The notes under the pieces were generated by a model. It was not told the origin of the DNA. It searched no databases and saw only the letters and a program-made list of their open reading frames with translations. This document shows positions 36,242-46,625 of a stretch of 64,000 nucleotides of DNA, one piece after another (position 1 is the stretch's first letter; each line of letters opens with the position of its first letter). Source of the stretch: Dromiciops gliroides. Taxonomy: Eukaryota > Chordata > Mammalia > Microbiotheria > Microbiotheriidae. The translations under genes and the position numbers were made by a program. Where the stretch lies: NCBI RefSeq assembly GCF_019393635.1, contig NC_057861.1, positions 93,168,827 through 93,232,826 on the forward strand, in the 5' to 3' direction.

Positions 36242-37334
36242 ATGAGAAAGAAACAAAAAAGAGCCCTCTCCATTGAGAGCTTCTGTATCAATAGGGAAGA
36301 AGCCAACACAAACTCAGATGAGGACAATACCCTCAAATTGCCTACATGTGAAGCCTCATGAGGAAAGGTGAATTGGTCTCAAGAACAAAAAAGCCTTCCT
36401 GGAAGACCTCAAAAAGGATTTAAAAAATCTATTGAGAGAGGTAGAAGAAAATGGGGAGAGAAATGAAAGCAAAACAAGAAAACTATGAAAAAAGAATCAG
36501 TAGCTTGGAAAAGGAAGCACATAATTTCACTAAAGAAAACAATGCCTTAAAAAATTCATTTGGCCAAATGGAAAAAAATGGGCATAATCTCATTGAAGAA
36601 AACATTGCCTTAAAAAATTCACTTGGCCAAATGGAAAAAAGGTGCATAATCTCACTGAAGAAAACAATGCCTTAAAAATTAAAATGGGACAGTTGGAAGA
36701 TAAGGAACCCATGAGACACCAGGAATCCGTCAAGCAGAATCAAAAGAATGAAAAAATAGAAGAAAATGTGAAATACCTCATTGGAAAGACAACTGATCTG
36801 GAAAACAGAACGAGGAGAGACAATCTGAGAATCATTGGACTGCCTGAAAGCCATGATCAGAAAAAGAATCTAGACACCATATTCCAGGAAATTATTAAGG
36901 AGAACTGCCGTGATATTATAGAATCAGAGGATAAAATCATCATTGAAAGAATCCACCGATCACCTCCTGAAAGAGACCCCAAAAGGAAAACTCCAAGGAA
37001 TATTGTAGCCAAATTCCAGAATTAAAAGGTGAAGGAGAAAATACTCCAAGCAGCCAGAAAGACGCAATTTAAATATCATGGAGCCACAGTCAGGATTGCA
37101 CAGGACCTGGAACCTTCAACATTAAAGGACCACAAGGCTTGGAATATGATATTCCGGAAGGCAAAGGAGCTTGGATTGCAACTGAGAATCTATTACCCAG
37201 CAAAACTGAGTATTCTCTTTCAGGGGAAAAGATGGATATTCAATAGCATTGGGTACTTTCAAGGTTTCCTGGTGAAAAGACCAGAACTTGATAGAAAATT
37301 CGATCTTAACATACAAGACTCAAGAGAAGTTTAA
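36242..37334 (+). pseudogene. L1-C ORF1 (ORF1p, broken)
   Basis: ORF1p is the trimeric RNA-binding chaperone of the L1 ribonucleoprotein. A probable original start is the ATG at 36242 ('atgagaaagaaacaaaaaag'). Its frame stops at about 36359. The next frame opens from 36451 with a coiled coil made of three 21-residue repeats (36520-36690). A one-base loss between repeats 2 and 3 shifts the frame. The RRM-like domain carries the family motif DNLRIIGLPE at about 36820-36850. A TAA at 37023-37025 interrupts before the C-terminal domain (37029-37334), which keeps the 'ILQAARKTQ' and 'LRIYYPAKLS' stretches typical of L1 CTDs. There are three lesions, so no full ORF1p is made. Confidence 0.85.
36520..36690 (+). 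repeat. 63-bp tandem repeat in the ORF1 coiled coil
   Basis: Repeat starts at 36520, 36583 and 36645 ('cataatttcactaaagaaaa', 'cataatctcattgaagaaaa', 'cataatctcactgaagaaaa'). The period is 63 bases (21 residues, three heptads), then 62, so the last junction carries a one-base deletion. The third copy is partial. Confidence 0.9.
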
Positions 37335-37902
37335 AAAGGTAAAAAGAGGGGGAAAAAAAGGTTACTCAATTGGGTTAAACTGTTTATATCTCTACACAGG
37401 AAGATAATACTCATAACTCTTAAGAACTGTAAATGTATTTGGGCAGAGAGAAGGAGTATACACAGAGGGTATAAATATAAATTGTCTTTGATGTGATGAT
37501 ACAAAAAAAAATTAAGGGGTTAACAAAGGAGTCTATGGGGAGGAGAGGAAAGGGGAGGTAGAATGGGATGAATTATGTCATATGAAGAGGTGAAAAAAAC
37601 CCTATTACAATAGAGGGAAAGAAAGGAGGGGTGAACATTGTTTCAACCCTACTCTCATTAGATTTGATTCAAAGAGGGAATAACATATACGTTCATTGGG
37701 ATAAAGAAACTTAGCTCATTCTTTAGGGAAGCAAAAGGGGAAGGGAAAGGGAGGACAAAAGCAAGGGAGAAAAGGGTAAAGAAAAGAGAGGGGGGTGATA
37801 AAAAGGGAGGGCAGATTGGGGGAGGCAGGGTTAAGAAATAAAACATTGGTGAGGAGGAATAGGGTGAAAGAAGGGGGGAAAAGTACAAAGGGGATAAATA
37901 GA

Positions 37903-40900
37903 ATGGAGGGGAATAGACAGTCAGTAATAATAACTGTGAATGTGATTGGGATGAACTCTGCTATAAAACAGAAGCGAATTGCAGAGCGGATTAAAAACCA
38001 GAATCCTACAATATGCTGTTTACAAGAAACACATTTGAAGCAGAGAGATACACACAGAGTAAAGATAAAAGGCTGGAGCAGGATATATTTTGCTTCAGCT
38101 AAAGTAAGAAAAGCAGGGGTAGCAATCCTTATCTCAGACAAAGCGCAGGCAAAAATAGATCTCATTAGAAGAGATAAGGAAGGAAATTACATCTTGCTTA
38201 AAGGTATTATAGATAATGAAGTAAAATCAATATTAAATATGTATGCGCCAAGTGGTATAGCATCCAAGTTCTTAGAGGAAAAGTTAAATGAGTTACAAGA
38301 GGAATTAGACAGTAATACTATACTAGTGGGGGACCTGAATCTCTCCCTCTCAGAATTAGATAAATCTAGCCACAAAATAAATAAGAAAGAAGTGAAAGAG
38401 GTGACTAGATTACTAGAAAAGTTAGACATGATAGCTGTCTGGAGACAACTGAATGGGGATAGAAAGGAATATACCTTTTTCTCAGCAGTACATGGCACAT
38501 TTTCAAAAAGTGACCATGTATTAGGGCAGAAAAACATCATAGTCAAATGTAGAAAGGCAGAAATAGTAAATGCATCCTTCTCAGATCACAATGCAATAAA
38601 AATTACATGTAAGAAAGAGCCAGGGAAAAGTAGAATGAAAATCAATTGGAAACTAAATAATATCATTCTAAAGAATAAATGGGTCAAAGAACAAATCATA
38701 GAAACAATCAATAACTATATCCAAGAGAATGACAATAATGAGACAACATACCAAAATCTATGGGATGCAGCCAAAGCAGTGCTTAGGGGAAAATTTATAG
38801 CTCTAAATGCTTACATGAATAAAAAAGAGATAGAGGAGATTAATGAATTTGGCATACAGCTTAAAAAACTAGAAAAAGAACAAATTAGAAATCCCCAATT
38901 AGATACTAAACTAGAGATACTGAAAATTAAAGGAGAAATTAATAAGATTGAAAGCAAAAAAACTATGGAATTAATCAATAAAACTAAGAGCTGGTTTTAT
39001 GAAAAAACCAATAAAACAGATAAAATATGGGTTAATTTGATTAAAAAAAGAAAGAAGAAAACGAAATCACCTGTATCAAAAATGAAAACGGTGATGTTCC
39101 CACCAATGAAGTGGAAATTTAATCAATAATTAGAAAATATTTTGCCCAACTGTATGCCAATAAATTTGACAATCTAAATGAAATGGATGAATATTTACAA
39201 AAATACAAACTGCCCAGGTTAACTGAAGAGGAAATAAAATCCTTAAATAAACCCATATTAGAAAAAGAAATTGAACAAGCCATTAATGAACTCCCTAAGA
39301 AAAAAATCCCCAGGGCCAGATGGGTTTACAGGTGAATTTTACCAAACATTTAAAGAACAATTAATTCCAATAATATACAAATTATTTGGAAAAATAGTTG
39401 AAGAAGGAGTTGGACCAAATTCGTTTCATGACACAAATACCGTGGTGATACCAAAACCAGGCAAAGCAAAAACAGAGAAAGAAAATTATAGACCAATTTC
39501 CCTAATGAATATTGATGCTAAAATCTTAAATAAGATATTAGCAAGGAGATTACAGCAAGTGATCACCAGGATAATACACTATGACCAGGTGGGATTTATA
39601 CCAGGAATGCAAGGCTGGTTCAACATTAGGAAAACTATTAACATAATCAACCACATCAATAAGAAAACCAACCAAAATCACATGATTATCTCTATAGATG
39701 CAGAGAAAGCTTTTGACAAAATACAACAACATTCCTAATAAAAACACTAGAGAGTTTAGGAATAGGTGGAACTTTCCTTAAAATAATAAACAGTATCTAC
39801 CTAAAGCCATCAGCAAGTATTATATGCAATGGAGATAAATTAGAGGCCTTCCCAATAAGATCAGGGGTGAAACAGGGATGTCCATTATCACCCCTGTAGA
39901 GAAGAAAAAGGAATTAAAGGAATTAGAATAGGTAAGGAGGAAACAAAACTATCATTCTTTGCAGATGATATGATGGTATACTTAAAGAATCCTAGAGAAT
40001 CAACTCAAAAATTACTGGAAACAATTAAAATCTTTAGCAGAGTAGCAGGATATAAAATAAATCCACATAAATCATCAGCATTTCCATACATGACCAACAA
40101 AGTCCAGCAGCAAGAGATAGAAAGAGAAATTCCATTTAAAGTAACAGTAGATAATATAAAATACTTGGGAGTCTACTTGCCAAGACAAACCCAGGAACTC
40201 TATGAACACAACTACCAAACACTCTTCACACAAATCAGATCAGATCTAAATAATTGGAAAGATATCAATTGCTCATGGATAGGCAGAGCTAATATAGTAA
40301 AAATGACAATACTGCCTAAATTTATTTATTTATTTAGTGCCATACCAATCAGACTACCTAAAAATTATTTTATAGAGCTAGAAAAAATAATAACAAAATT
40401 CATCTGGAAAAACAAAAAATCAAGAATATCCAGGAAAATAATGAAAAAAATTCACAGGAAGGTGGGTCAGCGGTACCAAACCTGGAGCTTTACTATAAAG
40501 CGGCAGTCATCAAAACTACCTGGTACTGGCTAAAAAATAGAGGGGTAGATCAATGGAATAGGCTAGGCACAGGAAATGCAGTAGTAAATGACACTAGTAA
40601 TATAGTGTTTGATAAACCGAAAGACTCCAGCTTCTGGTACAGGAACTCAGTAATTGACAAAAACTGCTGGGAACACTGGAAGATAGTATGGCAGAAATTA
40701 GGCATAGACCAACATCTTACACATTATACTAAAATAAGGTCAAAATGGATACATGATTTAGACATAAGAGGTGATACCACAGGTAAATTAGGAGAGAAAG
40801 GAATAGTCTACCTGTCAGACCTTTGGAAAGGAAAACAGTTTACGACCAAACAAGAGATAGAGTATATTATAAAATGCAAAATGAATGATTTTGATTACAT

Positions 40901-41694
40901 TAAATTAAAAAAATTTTGTACAAACAGAAGCAATGCATCCAAAATTAGAAGGGAGGCAGAAAGCTGGGTAACAATTTTTGTGGCCAGTACTTCTGATAAA
41001 GGCCTCATCTTTAAAATATATAGGGAACTAAATCAAATTTATAAGAATCCAAGTCATTCCCCAATTGAGAAATAGTCAAAGGATATGAACAGGCAGTTTT
41101 CTGATGAAGAAACCAAAGCTATCTATTCCCATATGAAAAAAATGCTCTAAATCGCTAATGATTAGAGAGATGCAAATTAAAACAACTCTGAGGTACCACC
41201 TGACACCTATCAGATTGGCTAAAATGACAAAAAAGGAAAATAATAAATGTTGGAGAAGCTGTGGGAAAATTGGAACACTAATCCATTGTTGGTGGAGCTG
41301 TGAACTGATCCAACCATTCTGGAGAGCAATTTGGAATTATGTCCAAAGGGCGACAAAGCTGTGCATACCCTTTGACCCAGCAATACCACTTTTGGGTCTT
41401 TTTCCCAAAGAAATCATGGAAAGGGTAAAGGGACCCACATGTACAAAAATATTTATAGCTGCTCTTTATATGGTGGCAAGAAATTGGAAGGTGAGCGGAT
41501 GCCCATCAATTGGGGAATGGCTGGACAAGTTGTGGTATATGAATAGAATGGAATACTATTGTGCTGTAAGAAATGATGAGCAGGAGTTCAGAGAAACCTG
41601 GAGGGTCTTGAATGGGATGATGATGAGTGAGATGAGCAGAACCAGAAGAACATTGTACACAGTATCATCAACATTGAGTGTTGATCTACTGTGA
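37903..41694 (+). pseudogene. L1-C ORF2 (endonuclease, reverse transcriptase, Cys-rich; broken)
   Basis: ORF2p nicks target DNA and reverse-transcribes L1 RNA. The ATG at 37903 starts just before the endonuclease, which shows NVIGMNSA, CCLQETHLK (38014-38040), NMYAPSG, GDLN, SDHVLG and a second SDH motif. This part is open to 39129, where a frameshift near 39070 ends it, and the frame recovers around 39300. The RT then shows [23 protein letters not shown] and [12 protein letters not shown]. The TAA at 39736 and a roughly 50-bp deletion near 39896 break it. The catalytic FADD is at 39958-39969. Further breaks occur near 40510 and at the TAG at 41073-41075. The C-terminal Cys motif ([18 protein letters not shown], about 41250-41305) is intact. 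Confidence 0.88.
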
Positions 41695-42101
41695 TGGACT
41701 ATATTCTTCTCACCAATGCAATGGTACAGAAGAGTTCCAGGGAACTCATGATAGAAGAGGATCTCCAAATCCAAGAAAAAAAAAGAACTGTGGAGTATAG
41801 ATGCTGAGTGATCCATACTATTTCTTTTGTTTTTGATGCTGATGTTTTTTCTATTTTGAGGATTTTCATCATTGCTCTGATTCTTCTCATATAACATGAC
41901 TAATGCAGAAATAGGATTAATGTTATTATGTGTATGTGTATATATAATTTATATCAGATTACCTGCTGCCTAGGGGAGGAGGAAGGGGAGGGAGGGAGAA
42001 AAATATGAAATTGGAAAGCCTGTATAAACAAAAGTTGAGAACTATCTTTACATGTAACGGGAAAAAATACTTTATTAATTAAAAAAAAACACAAACACCT
42101 G

Positions 42102-42242
42102 GGGGGGCAGCTAGGTGGTGCAGTGGATAAAGCACCTGCCCTGGATTCAGGAGTACCTGAGTTCAAATCTGGCCTCAGACACTTGACACTTACTAGCTGT
42201 GTGACCCTGGGCGAGTCACTTAACCCAAAGAAAACAAAACAA
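42102..42242 (+). mobile_element. WSINE1-type SINE abutting L1-C
   Basis: 'ggggggcagctaggtggtgc', 'gattcaggagtacctgagtt', 'gctgtgtgaccctgggcgag', A-rich tail at 42223-42242. The left flank 'aaacacctg' is also the right TSD of L1-C. The right flank 'aaagcacttg' (42243-42252) is the diverged original L1-A target. So it used the same insertion site as L1-C. Confidence 0.88.
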
Positions 42243-42968
42243 AAAGCACTTGAAAGTGTAGGAATAAATGGAGCTCTCCTTAAAATGATAAGTAGTATTT
42301 ATCTAAAACCATCAAAAAGCAACATCTGATATGGGGATAAGGTAGAAGCTTCCGCAATATGATCTGGGTTTGGGAAGCAAGGATGTCTATTATCAATACT
42401 ATTATTCAATATTGTAATAGACATTTAAGAATTGAAGCAAGTAGAATAGGTAATGAGGAAACAAAACTATTGGTCTTTACACATGATGATCATATTATAC
42501 TTGGAGTGTCCTAGAGAATCTACTAAGGAAAAACAAATTGAAGTAATTAACAGCTTCAGCAAAGTTGCAGAATATAAAATAAGCCCACATAAATCATCAG
42601 AATTTCTATATATAAGCAAGAAATTCCAGTAGCAAATACAATATGAGAAATTTCATTTAAAATAATTGTAGACAATAAAATATTTGGGAGTCTATCTGCC
42701 AAGACAAACTTAGAATTATATGAACAGAATTACACAACACTTTACTAATGAGATTACCAAAAATATTTTATAGAGCTAGAAAATATAACAAAATTCATTT
42801 GGAAGAACAAAAGGTCAAGAATATCAAGGGAACTAATGAAAAAATGTGAAGGAAGGTAGCTTAGCCATACCAGATCTCAAATTGTATTATAAAGCACTAA
42901 TCATCAAAACAATCTGCTACCGACTAAGAGATTGAGTAGTGGATAAGTGGAATAGACTGGATACAGAA

Positions 42969-43508
42969 TGTCATTGTTCTTTCATTTCAAAGAGGACCAA
43001 TGACATCACAGGATGTAGGTGAGCTGGATTTAAGTGAGGCAGGGTTGCACAAAGTTGTTCGCCTCACTCACTCCCAGAATCATTTAAGTCAAGGCTGGTG
43101 ATGGCCCGAGATGCAGCGGATGACCTCTGCATCTTTGACGTCTGACCAAATTCTAAGCTCTCTACAGCACCTGCTTCAACTACTTACATGGCTGTTGGAA
43201 AAGAATGTTCTCATTCATCTGCCCATTCTGCTGGGGACGTTTTCAGAGGCTTGGGGAAGACATTTCCCTAACTGATTGATGGGTTTGAGGCTCATCAATT
43301 ACCCTCAACCTGGTTTAGGTTGTCTGCTGAGATGGTTTACTTGGGTATGGCCACTGTACATGCTAAAACTCCATCAAGCCATAGGTGAAAGCTGAGTCCA
43401 GGTAGACATCAAAGGTGGATGAGCGGCCCTGAAAAGGGCTCATCAAGCCCTCACACCAGAGGTGCTAGTCCTCCTTGAACACCTCATATACCCTTGGTGT
43501 ACACTAAA
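42969..43508 (-). mobile_element. RTE-tailed SINE (~540 bp), minus strand
   Basis: Inserted in L1-A ORF2, splitting text that reads continuously in L1-C at 40560-40620. It starts 'tgtcattgttctttcatttc' and 'aaagaggaccaatgacatca', the complement of the RTE LINE 3' tail at about 60130-60175. The body ('tggatttaagtgaggcaggg', 'gatggcccgagatgcagcgg', 'accctcaacctggtttaggt', 'ccataggtgaaagctgagtc') is shared with the plus-strand copy at 45360-45895. No open frame, so it is likely mobilised by RTE enzymes. Confidence 0.65.
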
Positions 43509-43669
43509 CAGTAGCGAATGACCCCAGTAGTATATAGTGTTGGATAAATATAATGACAGCTTTTAGAATAAGAACTCACTATTTGACAAAAACTGCCAGG
43601 AAAAATAGAAAGCAGTTTGGCAGCTACTAGGTATAGAAGAACATCTCATACCATATACCAATATAAAGT

Positions 43670-43673
<4 letters not shown>

Positions 43674-43718
<45 letters not shown>
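43674..43718. repeat. (TA)n microsatellite
   Basis: About 45 bases of near-perfect TA repeat within L1-A ORF2 sequence. Confidence 0.95.
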
Positions 43719-43722
<4 letters not shown>

Positions 43723-45359
43723 ATTATAAATATATAATTTAGACACAAAGGGTGATAACACTTGCAAATTAGGGGATCATAGAATAGTTTAGCTGTCATA
43801 TTTGTGGATAAGGGAAGAATTTATGACAAAACAAGAGAAAGAGAGCATTATAGGGCATAAAATGGATAATTTTGATTACATTAACTTAAAAAGTTTTTTA
43901 TACAAACAAAACCAATGCAGCCAACATTAGAAGGAAAACAGAAAGCCAGGAAAAATGTTTTATAGCAAGTTTCTCTGATAAAGGCCTCATTTCTAAAGAA
44001 AATAGAGAACTCAAATTCATAAGAATATGAGTCACTCTGCAACAGATAAATTGTCAAAAGATATGAACAAGCAGGTTGCAGATGAAGAATCAAAGATATC
44101 TATTGCCATGTGAAAATATGCTCTAAATCACCATTAATTAGAGAAATTCCAATTAAAACAACTTTGTAGTACCACCTCACATCTATCAGATTGGTTAATA
44201 GAAAAGGAAAATGACAAATGTTGGAGGGGATGTAGGAAAATGGAGACATTAATGCATAGCTGGTGGAATTATGAACTGATCCAACCATTATGAATAGCAA
44301 TTTGGAATTATGGCCAAAGGGCTATGAAATTGTACATATCCTTTGATTCAACAAAAGCACCACTAGGCCTGAATCCCAGAGAAATTTTCAAAAAAGAAAG
44401 AAAAGGACCTATATGTGCAAAAATACTTATAGCTGCTCTTTTTGTGGTGGCAAAGAATTAGAAATTGAGGTGATGCCTATCAATTGGGGAATAACTAAAC
44501 AATATATGATTGTGATGGAATACTATGTGCTATTAAAAATGATGAGCAGTATACTTTCAGAAAAAACTCTAAAGAATTACATGAACTAATGCAAAGAAGT
44601 GAGCAGAACCAGGAACACACTGAATGCAGTCACAATGTTGTATAATGATCAAATGTGAATGACTTAGCTTCTCTCAGCAATATACACATTTAAGACAATT
44701 CTATAGGATTTAAGATGAAAATTACTATATACCTCCAGAGAAAGAACAGATGGAATCTGAAGACAGATTAAAGCTTTATTTTATTTTATTTTCTAATTTT
44801 TTGTCTGTGCTTTCTTTCACAAAATGGCTAATACGGAAATACATTTGGCATGATTGCACATGTATAACGTATAGCAAATTCCTTGCTGTCTCAGGGAGCA
44901 GGGAATGGGAGAGAGGAAGAGAATTTGGAAATCAAAACTGGAAAAAATGAATGTCGTAAATTTTTTTACATGTAATTGGAAAACAATAAAATTCTAAGTA
45001 AGACAAAAGATGACTAGGAATGAGATAATATACAGAATCATTTTCCTGATTTCTTATCTGGCCTCAGACATTTATAGCCTTCACCAATACTACCAAAGGA
45101 TTACACGACACAAAAGATTAGTTAATAATCCTGACTACAAAGTGGTACCTAAGTTGAACCTTGAAAAAAATAAAGATTCCAAAAGGCAAAGGTAAGGAGA
45201 GAGCTTACTTGAGACATGGGATACAACCTGACTAAAGGCCAAGTGGTAAATGGAATGCAAAATTTGGAGAACCAGGATGAAGGCCAGTTGATGGAAAGTA
45301 GAGTGAATTGTCATGTGAAATCCATCTCTTGTGAAGGGCATTAAATGCCATCTAAGATC

Positions 45360-45895
45360 TGGGGTGTATGAGGTGTTCAGGAGGACTACCATCTCTGGGG
45401 TGAGGGCTTGCTATAACCTTTTCAGCACTGCTTATCTCCCTTTGGTGTCCTTCACCCAACTCTCACTTGTAGCTCCCAGAAGCTATAGCATGCTCAGTGT
45501 CTACAACCTGGTAAACCATTTTGGCAGATGGGCTAAACCAGGATGAGGGTAACTGACAGGTGTCAATTAATTGCTGAGTAACATTGGTGAGAGTCTACCC
45601 CAAGCATGTGAAGATTTCCCCCGTTGGAATGAGTGGATGAGAACAATGTGTTCTAATGGACACAAAGGTGGCTAAAGTAGGCCCTGTGAAGTGCTCAAAA
45701 TTGGGTCAGATATCAAAAATGCCAAGGTCATCCATCCCATCCAAAACCATCACTAGTCATCTTGACTTTTGTCTTGCCACTGGACTTTGATGACTCAGGA
45801 AGAAAGAGTGACAACTGCCTCACAAATCTAATTCACATGCAATTCAAGAATGTTATTGATCTCTTGAAAATGGAGGACAAGCAACAAGGTTTATT
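45360..45895 (+). mobile_element. RTE-tailed SINE (~535 bp), plus strand
   Basis: Homologous to the complement of 42969-43508 over its length: 'gtatgaggtgttcaggagga', 'gtgagggcttgctataacct', 'cctggtaaaccattttggca', 'gggctaaaccaggatgaggg', 'ccaaggtcatccatcccatc', ending 'gaaaatggaggacaagcaac'. It is more diverged than the other copy. No coding frame. Confidence 0.65.
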
Positions 45896-45924
45896 GCAAT
45901 TATGAAGTTCCATGACTATCTAGG

Positions 45925-46625
45925 TTTTCAGGAGAATCTCAGAATTGAAAATGATCTCAGTGGACCTGTATCTTAATAAGAATTCCCTGATAAATAGTCA
46001 TCCAGCCTCATCCTGAAAATGTATAGTGAGTATGAATTCACCAACTCTAAAAAATATCCCATGCCACTTTGGGAGAGCTTTAATTGTCAGGATGCAGGTG
46101 AAATTTTCTTTCCTGTGTCTTTTACTTATTGGGGTCAAGCAAAAAAAAAATCTACTCCAGTGGATAGAGCCCTGGGAGTAGAACCAGGAAGATCTGAATT
46201 CAAATGCAGCATCACACACTGTGTAACTCTGGGCAAGTCACTTAACCTTTCTGCCTCAGTTTCTTCAACTGTAAAATGGGGGTAATGATAGCATCTACCT
46301 CACAATATAGTTGTGAGGATCAAATGAGATAATAATTGTGAACCACTTAGCACAGTGCCTGGCACACAGAAGGCAATATATACATGTTTATTCCTTTTAC
46401 TTCCCTTTTCCTCCTCCTTGAGATAACAGTCTTTGCCTGAAGATAGCTATCATTCTCCAGGTAATCATCCTGAGTTCCTTCAGCCCATATCTTGCACCTC
46501 TAGTCCCCCTCATCATTGCTGTCCTTTTCCTTTGCACATACTCCAGTTTGTCTTTTTTTTCTTCTTAATGATATTGTAAATAGCACGATGCTATGGATTG
46601 TGTACAGCCTGAAAACATTCTAAGT
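45925..46625 (-). repeat. L3/CR1 LINE 3' end interrupted by a CORE-SINE
   Basis: The left half, 45925-46140, holds 'gagaatctcagaattgaaaa', 'catccagcctcatcctgaaa' and 'tcaccaactctaaaaaatat'. The right half, 46400-46625, holds 'gatagctatcattctccagg', 'gagttccttcagcccatatc' and 'acatactccagtttgtct'. Both are reverse-complement L3/CR1 3' UTR, split at about 46140-46400. Confidence 0.6.
46140..46400 (+). repeat. CORE-SINE nested in L3
   Basis: 'agtggatagagccctgggag', 'gatctgaattcaaatgcagc', 'actctgggcaagtcacttaa', 'ctgcctcagtttcttcaact', 'gtaaaatgggggtaatgata', 'agttgtgaggatcaaatgag'. Confidence 0.75.

Larger units (their letters stand above)
35661..42092 (+). mobile_element. L1-C: young near full-length L1 (about 6.4 kb)
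   Basis: Complete from the 5' UTR ('ggggaggcagagccaagatg') to a short A tail at 42081-42089. The 5' UTR runs to about 36241, ORF1 36242-37334, a purine-rich spacer follows, ORF2 is 37903-41694, and the 3' UTR runs from 41695. TSD 'aaacacctg' at 35652-35660 and 42093-42101. It retains far longer open frames than L1-A (444 codons in the ORF2 endonuclease and linker region), so it is the youngest LINE here. However, several stops, frameshifts and a roughly 50-bp deletion make it non-autonomous. Same strand as L1-A, which it splits. Confidence 0.9.
30804..45003 (+). mobile_element. L1-A: old near full-length L1, split by nested insertions
   Basis: The 5' UTR starts at 30804 with 'aagcagagccaagatggca', like L1-C. 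The ORF1 relic spans about 31465-32390 and the ORF2 relic starts at about 32946. L1-A sequence is present at 30804-34073, 34226-34843, 35611-35660, 42243-42968 and 43509-45003. The remainder is inserted DNA: WSINE1, L1-B, L1-C, WSINE1, RTE-tailed SINE. An FADD-like motif at about 42475-42490 is degraded. The tail is the A-rich 'gaaaacaataaaattctaag'. Some ORF2 text near 42745 is missing compared with L1-C. A degenerate TSD around 30630/44995 is possible. Confidence 0.8.

Noticed and set aside
37716..38165. 149-codon minus-strand frame
   Set aside because: Antisense shadow of the L1-C spacer and ORF2 start. The plus strand has clear endonuclease motifs.
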